Source: Spirodela intermedia (taxonomy: Eukaryota; Streptophyta; Magnoliopsida; Alismatales; Araceae). From it: DNA of 64,000 nt. This document shows positions 23,389-33,892 of this stretch, in pieces (the first letter of the stretch is position 1; every line of letters begins with the position of its first letter). The stretch covers positions 3,978,759 to 4,042,758 of the forward strand of contig LR746266.1 of the NCBI GenBank assembly GCA_902729315.2, written 5' to 3'. The notes beneath the pieces were generated by a model. The model was not told the origin of the DNA. It saw nothing but the letters and a program-made list of their open reading frames with translations, and did not search any database. Both the position numbers and the translations under genes were made by a program.

Positions 23389-25012
23389 CTTCAACAAAAA
23401 AACTAGTCGATCGAAACAAACATGTGAAAAATCAGTACAATTCCTTGGTAAAACGTTATGTGGAACGATCCCTTGGTCTGAAGGGAATACTTGTGCTCAG
23501 AAGTTTGAACGTCGCCCAATAGAAGCAGGCCCCAGCCATAACACCAGGTTCCCCAACTATAATTTATTCAACATAAATTAAAAATATGGCAGCCCACTTG
23601 ACAGGTCAACTTCACTAGGTAAAAAATATAGAGCAACATCATTGTAAGGAGGCTTCACTTGGAAGACTTGTGGCCAGATGTTTTAGTCACTATAAGGAGT
23701 CTTGGTTGTAGTCTTTCATGCATCAATTTCAAAGTGTTGTAAACCTTCGTGGAAAATGAATTTCATAAAACTATTAAGATAATTCTTTTGACATTCCACA
23801 AACTAATTGAAATTATGATTACAAAGAAGAATCACATGAATCATATTAACTTCATAGTTGAAACCTAAATGTTAGGCCTAGTCTTGTTCTTGTAGAAACA
23901 TGGTTTTTCAAGGAAAAGTTGAAGCTGTGAGAAGACCAGGATAGTCTCTACAACAAACCATATCAATGTAAAGTCAGATGAAGAAATTTTTTGTGTAATA
24001 CAATGTATGTCAACCCATTAAGTATGCTGACTAATCCTCATATAAAAGTACATGTGACAAAGTGAACAAAGACATGTGGTAGTAAAGTGACATGTGACAT
24101 TCATCTGACAAAAGAAATGTCCTAATTGATATGACATCTTGCATCATTAGTTGACAAGTTGGAAAGTCAAGAGAAAAATGTCAATGTGACATGTGATAAG
24201 GAAAATTACATATTTTAAAAATAGTGGCATGTCTTACAAAGATGGTGCCTCTTGACATGTCAGAATAGTGGTGTATGTTGAATGATATTTGATTCACATA
24301 AGGACAAACTTGATAAGTCAAAAACACACTCTAATTGTCCAATCAAACTAGTTTGATCACATAGCTTGAAAAGAAACTTGATCTAAAGAAGGTTTTGACC
24401 AAGCAAAACTCTTTCATTTCATCTCAATGTTCAACTTTTAGGGCCCTACAAATATTCTTTCATTCAAGTCTTCAACTACCTGGCATGACTACAACAACTT
24501 GCTTATCGTTTTTCTCTATATACTAAAAGAAAGATTTATAATCAATGTTTTGTGTTCAAAGCTTACTCCTTCACTTCAAAGTTCTCCATGAATAAAGAAA
24601 ATTTCGTTCTATCATCTCAATGTTTTTCATTGATACTCTTACAAATGAAGGCACTCCAAGGGAGTGCTAGTAACTTAAGAAATTTGATGTGAGTAATCAT
24701 TGTAAGACAACTTAAGAAAACAACTATTCTCTGTAAGAGAACAATAGAATCAAGGATTTAAATCGTTGGAAAGTAGACATAAGCCAAATGGAGTTGATGG
24801 GGGACCTTGGGGGTTCAATCCTCCAGGAGAAAGGACTTTGCATGATTCAACAACCATGAATAATGTCATCCCCTTTAGCCCTTCAGCTGAAAATATATCA
24901 ATAATTCTTAGATCATTCAAGGGCAACCCAATCAGGAAAATTCCGCATTATTTTTCACCCACTAAAAAAGATTCATCAATCATTTTGTGGGCAGGCAGAT
25001 TCAGATCATAAA
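23389..25012. other. AT-rich spacer, probable repeat remains
   Basis: The words ACATGTGACA and TGACAT recur between about 24040 and 24260. A plus-strand frame of 81 residues at 24766-25011 runs up to the hairpin; it is unrecognised. The text resembles decayed LTR or other repeat DNA, but no element boundary could be set. Confidence 0.35.
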
Positions 25013-25120
25013 TTCCATGCATTCTTGATTTTTCTAGGAACATTCTGACCGAAAAAGGAGATTAAAAATAATAATAAAAGGAAATCAGAATGTTCCTAGA
25101 AAAATCAAGAATGCATGGAA
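25013..25120. repeat. Perfect 36-bp inverted repeat (hairpin)
   Basis: 25013-25048 is the exact reverse complement of 25085-25120, with a 36-nt AT-rich loop. RNA from either strand would form a fully paired 36-bp stem. It could be a small MITE core, a young miRNA or siRNA hairpin, or a foldback scar. No flanking target duplication was identified. Confidence 0.97.
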
Positions 25121-25150
25121 CCTTGATGGATCATTCAAAGAATAATCCTG

Positions 25151-25177
25151 CACAATCTGATTGGAGTTCAGATTGTG
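25151..25177. repeat. Short perfect hairpin, 10-bp arms, next to a T run
   Basis: CACAATCTGA (25151-25160) and TCAGATTGTG (25168-25177) are exact inverses with a 7-nt loop. A T run of about 15 bases and CAG follow at about 25186-25203. It sits 30 bp after the larger hairpin. Confidence 0.85.
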
Positions 25178-28049
25178 CTGAATTGTTTTTTTTTTTTTTT
25201 CAGTTGGAGCGATCATTAATCAAAATATCCAACTGATTCCAGCAAAGTTAGAGAAAGATTACGATCAAATTAATGAAAAAAATAATGGTCAAACCAAAAT
25301 ATTTCAAAATAAATCAAAAATAGAAAGCTGGAAATTAGCCATGCAGGGAACATACCTCAAGAGGAACCACTTGCTCTTTACGTGGTAAGTCAATGGTGAA
25401 GTGGGGAGTGGATTGGTATCCTACATTTTATTTTGATTTTCTATTTGCGTATATATGTGTTGACTTATGTTCCAACACAGTCTGTCTAATCTATATGCAA
25501 CTTAACTTAAATATTTTCCTTTCACTATGAGGTCACTTAGGTTTATTTCTTTTACTCGTGACAATTAATAAACATATAGATTTTAAACTGATTCACCCTT
25601 TTTTGGGCAATGTCTAGTCTCGGATGATCACTTTATTAGATTTCCATTATTTTTCAATGAAAATACCGCTCACTTCACGAGTTTAGTTCTTCCAAACAGT
25701 ATGGCATATCATCAGTGTTGGCCACGTCGGTAAAAGTTGCCGCGCCATTACTGAATGCCACATCATCTCTACAGTTGGCATGTCATCGCCACATCAATGT
25801 GTCATTTGGTTAATTGGCGCCTCCTTTCATTATCTACAAACATCTATGTAATGAAAATTGAAAAAAAGAGGAGAAAAAATAATAGTTTAATTGGTTAAGA
25901 TTAACCAACTTAGCCCCCAGTGGGATATTCGAGAGGATCAACGTCGCCCCCGATCAAGGGGTTGGTCGAGAAGACCTCGTCGCCCAAATAGGGTTGGTCG
26001 TGAGGACCCTCGCTCTCGCTCGTAGCTTGCTACCCGACGCGCCTCCATCATCTGTCCTCCAAGCATTGCTGCCCTTCCCGCCACCTACGTTATCGCTTCG
26101 TCCTCTGATTTGCCAAACGCCACTGTCGGTTGCGCCGCCGTCTCTTGCTGTCACTTCATCGAGACCAAGCCCAAGTCCTCAGCATTCGTCCCACGTAGTG
26201 GCTCCCACTAGCGTCGCCGCCTCCTCCTCTCTAGCCTTCGCCGATGACGCCTCTACCGCCACTGCCACCTTCTGCCACCAAAGCCCATCCCGCCCCCGGC
26301 TTGAGCCTAGCAGTGAGTCGCAGCTGAAATGCCTGAATTACTGTTTCGATTAAGACCATTTCAGATGGCCACTTGTTGGGCCCCACTCACCCATTCTACT
26401 AGCTCAGCCTACCTGAGCCACAGGCTTAGCCATCAACCATCCATCCCAACCATCCGGACCACCCAACCTAGCCCACTTGAACCACTGGTCGAGCCACTAG
26501 GACCACCGATCTAGCCCACCAAACCACCAGCCCAGTCACTCAAGTTCATCAGCCCAATAAGTTTATAATTCATAAGATCACTCCCTTCTCACAGCCCATT
26601 AATTAATCATTAAGTGCAACTCCTACCACATAGTTAGGCCCACAAAGTTCATCAGTGTATTTTCCCACATCAATATCATTCTAGCTTCATATAGATCTTA
26701 TGCATCACATGTAGACTTTGACTCACAACACTACGTGATTAAGTTAAGATATAGTTTTCGTCAAATAAGAACACACTCCACTCGTGAATATCAGCTCTTA
26801 ACACTTTGTGCTCTCTCCACTCACCACTCAGATTACCTTAGGATATGATAGAAAGAGATGACCTTCAACTTAGTTGTTCAATTCATAAGTTGTTATAGAA
26901 AATTGTGTAAGATGAGACTTTGATTCTTCTATTTGAAAAATGTGATTGCTTTTTTGTAGAGAGTTGTGTAGATATTTTTATGCAACTCATGTGAGTGATA
27001 TAGATTAATGTTTCTTTGTTCAATGTTAACTTTATTTATCTTCAACTTATTCTCTTAATACTCATGGATTCCTATCATTTTAATGTTAGAAAATTATCAT
27101 ATTAATTTGAATATCTTTATATTACTCTATTAGCACTCTGGTGACCATTAATTATTTTTTAAAAAAACTTACTTCTCTATAGATAATTGTCCATAATATA
27201 TTGTCTAGAGATTTGTAATTGATCGACAAACACTTCTCCTTTCAGGGTCTTATTTAGAGGATATCGTTTAAATTATCTTTTGTCTATATCTTTTGTAGAT
27301 GAGTTATTGTCCAGAATCTATGCTTATGACCTTTAGTCATAATTTTATTAAGATCTTTCAGACCATAGGTATTTTATCCTTGATATTATGTCTAAAGGTC
27401 TTCAACTGATCAATAAACATTGTTGTCTTTAAGATTGAGTTAGGATAATGTTGTTGAGTTTCTCATTTAGTCCAAGAACCCTGATGACATGTTAGTGTCC
27501 AAAATGTGCAAGGTTGATCATGAGTCATTGTTTACTTCAACATGTGTAGATTTGGTGGTCTTCAAAGCTTTTGTTTTGAGACACATACTAGTTCAACGGA
27601 TAAATCATTTGTTGGTACTAGGTTGAAACTTAATTATTTTTACTTTGTCATTTTCTCCACGTATCATTTTGATGTCTCACCATACAAGTTATGTAGCGAC
27701 AACTTCTTTGCATTCTTCTTTGTTTCATATGAATGGTCTAGTTTAGTTACCATCTACATCGTAGTTTCAAATCTTTCTTCAGTCATTAATCATATATTTT
27801 TTACTTTGATTATCTAACCAACTTTCTATGTTGTTACTCTAATGCTCCTGATTTCAAATTCTGCTTATACCTAAGTTTAAATATTTCATTCATAGTTTTT
27901 CCACTTCTATGAAGCTTGCTCCAAGATTTCGAATCTTATGCCTATGATTTTTCAAACATTCTTAACACTAAAATTATTTTCTTCACATTTCTTTGGTGCA
28001 ATGTTCAAATTTCGTTGGTGACTTTAATTTTTAAGAAAATATGAGAAGT
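25178..28049. other. Gene-poor spacer, GC-rich island then AT-rich DNA
   Basis: A GC-rich, Pro/Ser/Ala-coding island spans about 25900-26540. Its open frames (119 residues at 25994-26353 and 66 residues on minus) are low in complexity and match no family I know. AT-rich DNA with stops in all frames follows to 28049. Confidence 0.4.
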
Positions 28050-28171
28050 TATTATCACATGTGTTGACAAATATTATTTTGTATTTATATTTCAAGAGTG
28101 TTGTAGTATATATTATCACACGCGTTGACAAATATTATTTTGTATTTATATTTCAAGAGTGTTGTAGTATA
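28050..28171. repeat. 61-bp tandem duplication
   Basis: Two adjacent 61-bp units, 28050-28110 and 28111-28171, differ at only two or three positions (ACATGTG against ACACGCG). The near identity within decayed AT-rich DNA indicates a recent event. Confidence 0.95.
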
Positions 28172-29819
28172 TTATTTAAATATAAAGATGTATCTCAAGG
28201 ACATGACTGATTGAATTCGTTATTAATTATAAAATCACACAAAATATTATAAATATATTTACTTTGAAAATATATCAATAATAATTACCTTTTGATTAAA
28301 ATAATCATGATGCATATAGATAATTTCATGAATTCTGTCATAGCTAATCCATAAATAGATTTTTCACTATATATGTTAAAAATCATTGTATGTACCAATT
28401 AAGATCACCTACATAAATCACTTTTATAATTTAGATGTTTTTTGTTCAAAATAGATATATTTGTGTTGACCCATAACATAAATATAAGTGTCAACCCCAC
28501 TTAAAAGATGTGTTTATTCAAAAATATTGTGTCAACACATCGTAGAGTTATGGTAGCTTAAATAAGCTTAGTTCAAGCTCTAGACATCAAAGAATAACTC
28601 AAGAAGTTTGTCAAACCACCTATAGAGGTTAAAAACTAATTCACCCCCTACTTGTTATGTCTTCCTAGGCAATTAGACATCAAGAAGTTTGTTAAAAACT
28701 CAAGAAGTTTATTTCCTTAAAAAAGAAAAGAAAATATCTTCATATACATGAACACATGACTGCAACAATAGGGGCATCATAAATGAAAAAAATTAATAAA
28801 CTCCATGAAAATGCATGATTTATAGACCATTATCTAAAAAAACATCTTAGGGGGAGTAAACCTAATCCCTTGTGAAGGATATAAACCTAATCCCTTAACT
28901 TATATTATTACCACTAAGATAACAAGAACATACAATCACAAGCATGAGACATTAGGCACCATGACGATTACAAAGTTTGACATATTTGTTCCAAGAGGAC
29001 CTCAAGATGCTCATTTTCTGTAGAGGAATTTTTTTGTGATGTTTTTTGTCTAATGTTTTAATGCATATCTAATGCGAAATTGAAGCATCAATAAAGTCAA
29101 CACAAGTGTCAACAAGCGTCCTCTAAGATGTGCATTGAAATACATTTAAACGCAGTAAACAAGTGCCCTCAAGCTACGAAATGGGGACAACTATAATATT
29201 CTCATAGCTCCATAATTACGCCTCATAGGTAAAGAAGGCAGAGCAACTAAGACGATTTCACTTTCTTCTAACTATGGAGGGAGACCCAGTAGCGATCCGC
29301 ACAAGTTGCCGGAATTCCAATAAGTGAAAAGCCAAAATGAAAAGCTTAGGAGACGTAGACAAGAAAAGAAGAAGAAGAAGGAAGCATATCCATTAACGGA
29401 AAATGAACGGCTAATAGGGTGAGAATGGTTAAGCAGATGAGGGACATAAAGGTAATCTTTAAGACCTTTCTGATACGAGTTTTAAATACTAATATTAGTA
29501 AAAAAAATCATTTTTCGCCTACATTATTATTTACCTTACGTGCACATCCAAAACGAACTTCCATTTCCTATTTAAATGAATATTTATTTTAAATCGGTCT
29601 TGGATGACAACTCTTACGAGAAATATGCGTATCATTACTTACAAGAATCATCTTAAATGATCCTCTGATGTAGCGTAAGTTCTTCCCTTGGGAAATCGAT
29701 GTACAAACAAGAATGAATATTTAGCCTGCTCGCGGTGGCGGTGGCGGGGGCGTGGGGGGCATCGGCAGAGGAGGGCCCGCAAAAGCTGGAACGACGGTTC
29801 CCTTCCCTTCCTGGCTGCT
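28172..29819. other. AT-rich spacer and 3' region of the permease gene
   Basis: No coding signal is seen. A stretch near 28630 (AATTCACCCCCTACTTG) resembles the transition often found near plant LTR elements, but no element could be bounded. The last few hundred bases should include the permease 3' untranslated region. Confidence 0.4.
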
Positions 29820-32350
29820 CTACGACGTTTGCCGGTGGCCGGAGGAGGCCATGAGCACGGCCACTGCGGCGATGAACATGAACAGCATGCCTCCCAGCAA
29901 GACGTAGGTTCTCCTGGACGATTTCCGATACTCGCCGAATAGAAACACCCCCCAGAAGGTGCTCACGAGGGGCAAGGCCTGATTCACAGTCACCGCTGTT
30001 AATGGACGAGACCATCGGTGATATATATGGAAGAAGGAACAGAGACGGACCTGAACGGCGTCGGCCGCGGCGTAGCCGGCGGCTTGGCCGCCCATAAACT
30101 GGAATCCATTGCCAAATCCGCAGAGAAGCCCTGCCAGGAGCGCCCAGTGTCTGCCGTTCCAGTCATTCAGGTAAGCCCTGAACGACGACCGGGGTAGCCC
30201 CAGAAGAGGGCGGTAGAGGAAGAAGACGTTCAAGATCACTGCGAAGATGAAGCAAGAGACGGAGAAGTAGAAAAATGCGGTGTAGACCACCAAATGGGGA
30301 ACCCCTTCCTTCAGGGTGTGCCACTGGTCGTTAGTTGCGAGGTTGAAAGCCGGGGAGAAGAGTGAGAAGCAGACGCCGGCGAAGAACACTATGCTCAATC
30401 CTACGATGGTTCTCGAGCCCATCACCTGCGCGGTGGATATAACAGTTTTTATATTTTTATTTAGTTTTGCACGCGTGACATCATCCGAGAGCATATGCAA
30501 TCAAGACGAAAGAAAGAGAAAGAAATAATATTTTAAAGGAGTGCATGATGGAAGTTGCAGACGCTGGGATTAGGGTTTTAGTACTTCAAATCAGATCCTG
30601 CTCGCTGAGAGTTTGAATTATCAGCGATAGGCGAACAGTGACAGAGCAATCACACTGACCTTGATTGATCTCCTGTTTTCGAGCTCGAGGAGGAACTCCG
30701 CGGTTCCATATTCTGCTTTCCCCCCCTTGGGGATGGAATCCGAGACATAGCTTCCAGCCTCCATATCTGTCGTTACCTCTGCGAAGAAGGAAGATAGATT
30801 TAAAAGGATAATCTTGGAATAGAAGGTCAGTAGTAAAAACCTGCATCACATCATCAAATACCATTCATCTTGGCATCTCCTTTCATCTCTTCATCTTCAT
30901 TCAGCCTGCACACGAAATCAGAACCCATGACAAGTGGGTTTTACACAGTCACGTAAATTTACAGAGATGATACGAACGCGGAAATCTACCAAGGAGTAGG
31001 ACATGTAGATCCTGTTTCACACTCTGCCACTTTTAGTAAAATGAGCTCTTAAGCTACCAATGGCAGGCGGAGGAGATGAGCAAAAAGTATTCTGTCAATC
31101 CATGAGCAATTCCTATAGCAGCTATAAAGAAACGGACGAGAGACACGAATCATACCCTTGATTAACCTTGTAATTGGAGGACCCAGCGAGCTTTTCTCTG
31201 TTATCAGCTGAGTTTGAAGAGTGAACAGCGGATCCTAGAAAGACTGCAGTGAGAAAGCACGCAACTCCAGGAAAAAGGATCTCAGCTCTGTTAATACGGC
31301 CGTCCAGGAAGTAGTTCATCGTGGTGCCTGAAAATGTAAGAAAATACAGAGCAGCTCGTGGTTACATGTTCTCAGACAAAAATTCTACGGAAAATAGTGA
31401 ACGTTTATAAACCTCTTAGAACCGTACTACTGCAACTGTTGAATTATCTGGGATGAGTGAGAACTGCTGTGATGGAAGCAGGAAGATGCTTACAGATGCT
31501 CACAAATGCTTACCTATAACAACAGTTATGCTCGCTGTGATCACTGTCGTCGCTGAAAGACCGACGAAAGCCCAAGCATACTGGGTGGACAAGTTCCCCA
31601 GGCTGAGAACGATTCCACCACCCATTGCAAATAATATTGAAGGCCAGTTGTCCTGACAAAGGTAATATTAGGGTCTGTATATATCCTCCTAGAAATCTCG
31701 ACATGGAACAAGGTAGAATAAAGATACACCACGAGATGCAATAATCCGAGAAAAATAATACCCACTGCAGGAAACTCAAATTCTGCTGTTTGTCAATGAT
31801 TTTTCAGAGTGACAGGCTCAGAGTGTACGAAGAACTGAAAACGCAGAAGTAAAGGGACTAAGTCAAACATGCTTCTGCGACAGTGAAGCGATCTCGAACT
31901 TTCCACCTCCGGATCCTCGTTTCTGTGCGTGACTTGGGCTCAGAGAGAGCCATTAAAGCCCAATTTTCGCATAAATCACACCAAGAAAAATAAGATTCTG
32001 CAACTCAAGCTGGGAGGTTCCGATACGTTGGTGGACTATCCAAGAAAAACCAGTCGATCTGACCTTACATTCGTATCGGTTTTTCAATTCGGAAAAAGAA
32101 ACTGATAGGTTACCTGAGTAAGCTGGGTCAGAAAATTCGGCATGTCGGGTGTGTCGTCTCCGATCTGGCCAAAGGTCAAAGCAATCAGAACAGCAGCCAG
32201 GAGATTCGTGATGGAGTAGTCGAGATACGTGTGCTGAGGGAGGCGGCCCCTTCGCTCCAATAGAGTGAGAACAGCAGGCCATGTCCCCAGAAAGAGCAGG
32301 GCAGCAAACATCAAGGCGATGGCGCCGCCCTTGTCCGTAACCACGTACAT
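29820..32350 (-). CDS. UPS: Ureide permease (UPS family transporter)
   Basis: Seven exons: 32114-32350, 31514-31652, 31156-31327, 30862-30905, 30660-30778, 30051-30425 and 29820-29978. All have GT-AG introns and total 414 residues, the usual size for plant UPS proteins. The start MYVVTDKGGA is the family start; an in-frame GTG just upstream is not used. Family signatures are FLGTWPAVLTLLERRGRLPQ, STQYAWAFVGLS, GVCFSLFSPAFNLATNDQW, YLNDWNGRHWALLAG, GGQAAGYAAADAVQ and FWGVFLFGEYR. These proteins are plasma-membrane proton-coupled carriers with about ten membrane spans that move allantoin, uracil and related ring compounds. A hydrophilic loop encoded by exons 3-5 separates two hydrophobic halves. 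After AFVGLS the text is ATTVITASI, where I recall VTEVITSSI, so a conserved acidic residue appears replaced. I infer nitrogen-recycling transport; the substrate cannot be told from sequence. Confidence 0.95.
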
Positions 32351-33333
32351 GTTCACCCTCCCTCTTGCGAACTGAAGAAACGGTTCTGTACAGTCAGCAA
32401 ATAGAAGAAAGCTTCCTTAAGAGACCACATGGATGATCGAGGTGGCTGGGAAGAATCATGAGGCAGGAGACTCGAAAAGGTTGTTCTCAATTCCGATGGG
32501 TTCTGACAGCAAATGATTATTCCCCAAATACGGCTCCCTTAGCATCATTATGCTCAGACTTCGCGGAGGAGGAGGATGGCGACGAGGAGGAGTAGGAGGA
32601 GGGAAGAAATAATCGCTCTCGTCAGGTGGGCATCGAAACATATCGGAAGCAAATGAAAGGATATGAAAATGAAAATGGGATTGCAGATTTGACTATTCGC
32701 ATCGAGAGGGAAGCGAAGAATTTTGTGCTTCCAAGCAACCATTCCAACGGCATTAATCCTCGGATCAAATCAGATGTTGAAAAGAAAAATGCAGTCGTAA
32801 AGCTACAGGATTTCGGTACGGAGGAGGTAAAGCTGAAGTACGAATTACCTGGGGGAAGCAGACAAGCGAATCAAATTGAGAGAGTAAAGAGCGACGCAGG
32901 GATCTCAAAACTATAGCGTGGTAAACTCGGAAGGGGAGAAACTATCAGCCGGGAGGGGGCGAAGGTTTCGCTCCGGAGAAGCAGAACGTACGTCCTGCGT
33001 AGTGCGATGCCCCCTATCGCTGGATACGGAGAGAGGAACCACCGCGGAGAATTTAACCGTTTCAGAGGGGAGAAGCCAGTGACGTTCTTAGTCTCAGATT
33101 TCTGGACTGCAATGCCATTGATGTGGGTCCGAGAAAAAGGGACCAGACAGGGCCGATCAATCCGGACTGAAACTGCGCGAGAAAAATAATCGGAATCCGA
33201 CGCTCGAAAGTCAAAGATTCCTCACAATCATGAACCTCATAAGAGCAAACCCCGGGGAGGCGGGAGACAACACCATAAAAGCGGGGATGACGACCTGATA
33301 CAACTTGCTTCATCTACCTCCTACTCGTCTCTC

Positions 33334-33361
33334 CCCCAGTGGGAGATCTTCCCCACTGGGG
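33334..33361. repeat. 10-bp perfect inverted repeat, GC-rich
   Basis: CCCCAGTGGG and CCCACTGGGG surround an 8-nt loop centred on AGATCT. It could form a stable hairpin. It lies about 1 kb upstream of the permease ATG. Confidence 0.8.
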
Positions 33362-33475
33362 ACGACTTCGGTGATGGGATAGAGAGTGTGAATGGCGATT
33401 GCCGGGGCAGTCCAAAACAGAAGCCAGTTGGTGAGCGAGCAACTCCCGCCTTCTCGTTCGGGAATCCACCCCCCC

Positions 33476-33498
33476 CTCTCTCTCTCTCTCTCTCTCTC
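33476..33498. repeat. (TC)n microsatellite
   Basis: A TC tract of about 11 units directly after a C run. It encodes only Leu/Ser repeats in the open frames that cross it. Confidence 0.95.
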
Positions 33499-33892
33499 CC
33501 TCAGACGACGGCGGCCGCAACGGACAACGGTGCCGGGTCCTCAGATTCTCAGAATCTCCTTCATTGAATCTTTCCCACCACTGAAGACAGGGACAAAGCG
33601 TCAAAATCGCAACTTGATCGTGATCGACGCATCGGACGGTCAGCTGGGGATCACCTGTCGGCGTTAAGCTTCGTTGGACTCGATGTGGACATATGATCAG
33701 ACACGTCGCGGATCCTAGACCAGACATTGGTGTATGTATGTATGCTTGCATAAAAATACGCATAGATCGTGCGTCTGCGAATCGACTATTTAGAGAGAGA
33801 GAGGGGGAAAAGGTACTTAGAAAATTTATCAGTTGCAGGGACAAGGGACGAAGAGAGCATCAATATGGAAGGAGTTGATGATTCTAGACGAG

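Larger units (their letters stand above)
32351..33892. promoter_or_regulatory. Spacer: permease upstream region and erlin 3' region
   Basis: The first several hundred bases should hold the permease leader and promoter on the minus strand. The rest includes a TC tract at 33476-33498 and a 10-bp perfect inverted repeat at 33334-33361. Frames on both strands are short and low in complexity. The final part precedes the stop of the erlin-like gene. Confidence 0.5.

Noticed and set aside
24766-25011. 81-residue plus-strand frame before the hairpin
   Set aside because: No recognisable domain, no splice or promoter context, and it lies in probable repeat DNA.
25954-26514. Overlapping open frames of 60-119 residues in a GC-rich island
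   Set aside because: Low-complexity Pro/Ser/Ala text open in several frames by base composition; no family signature.
33314-33844. 176-residue minus-strand frame upstream of the permease
   Set aside because: It crosses a TC microsatellite and has no homology I recognise; it is probably chance.
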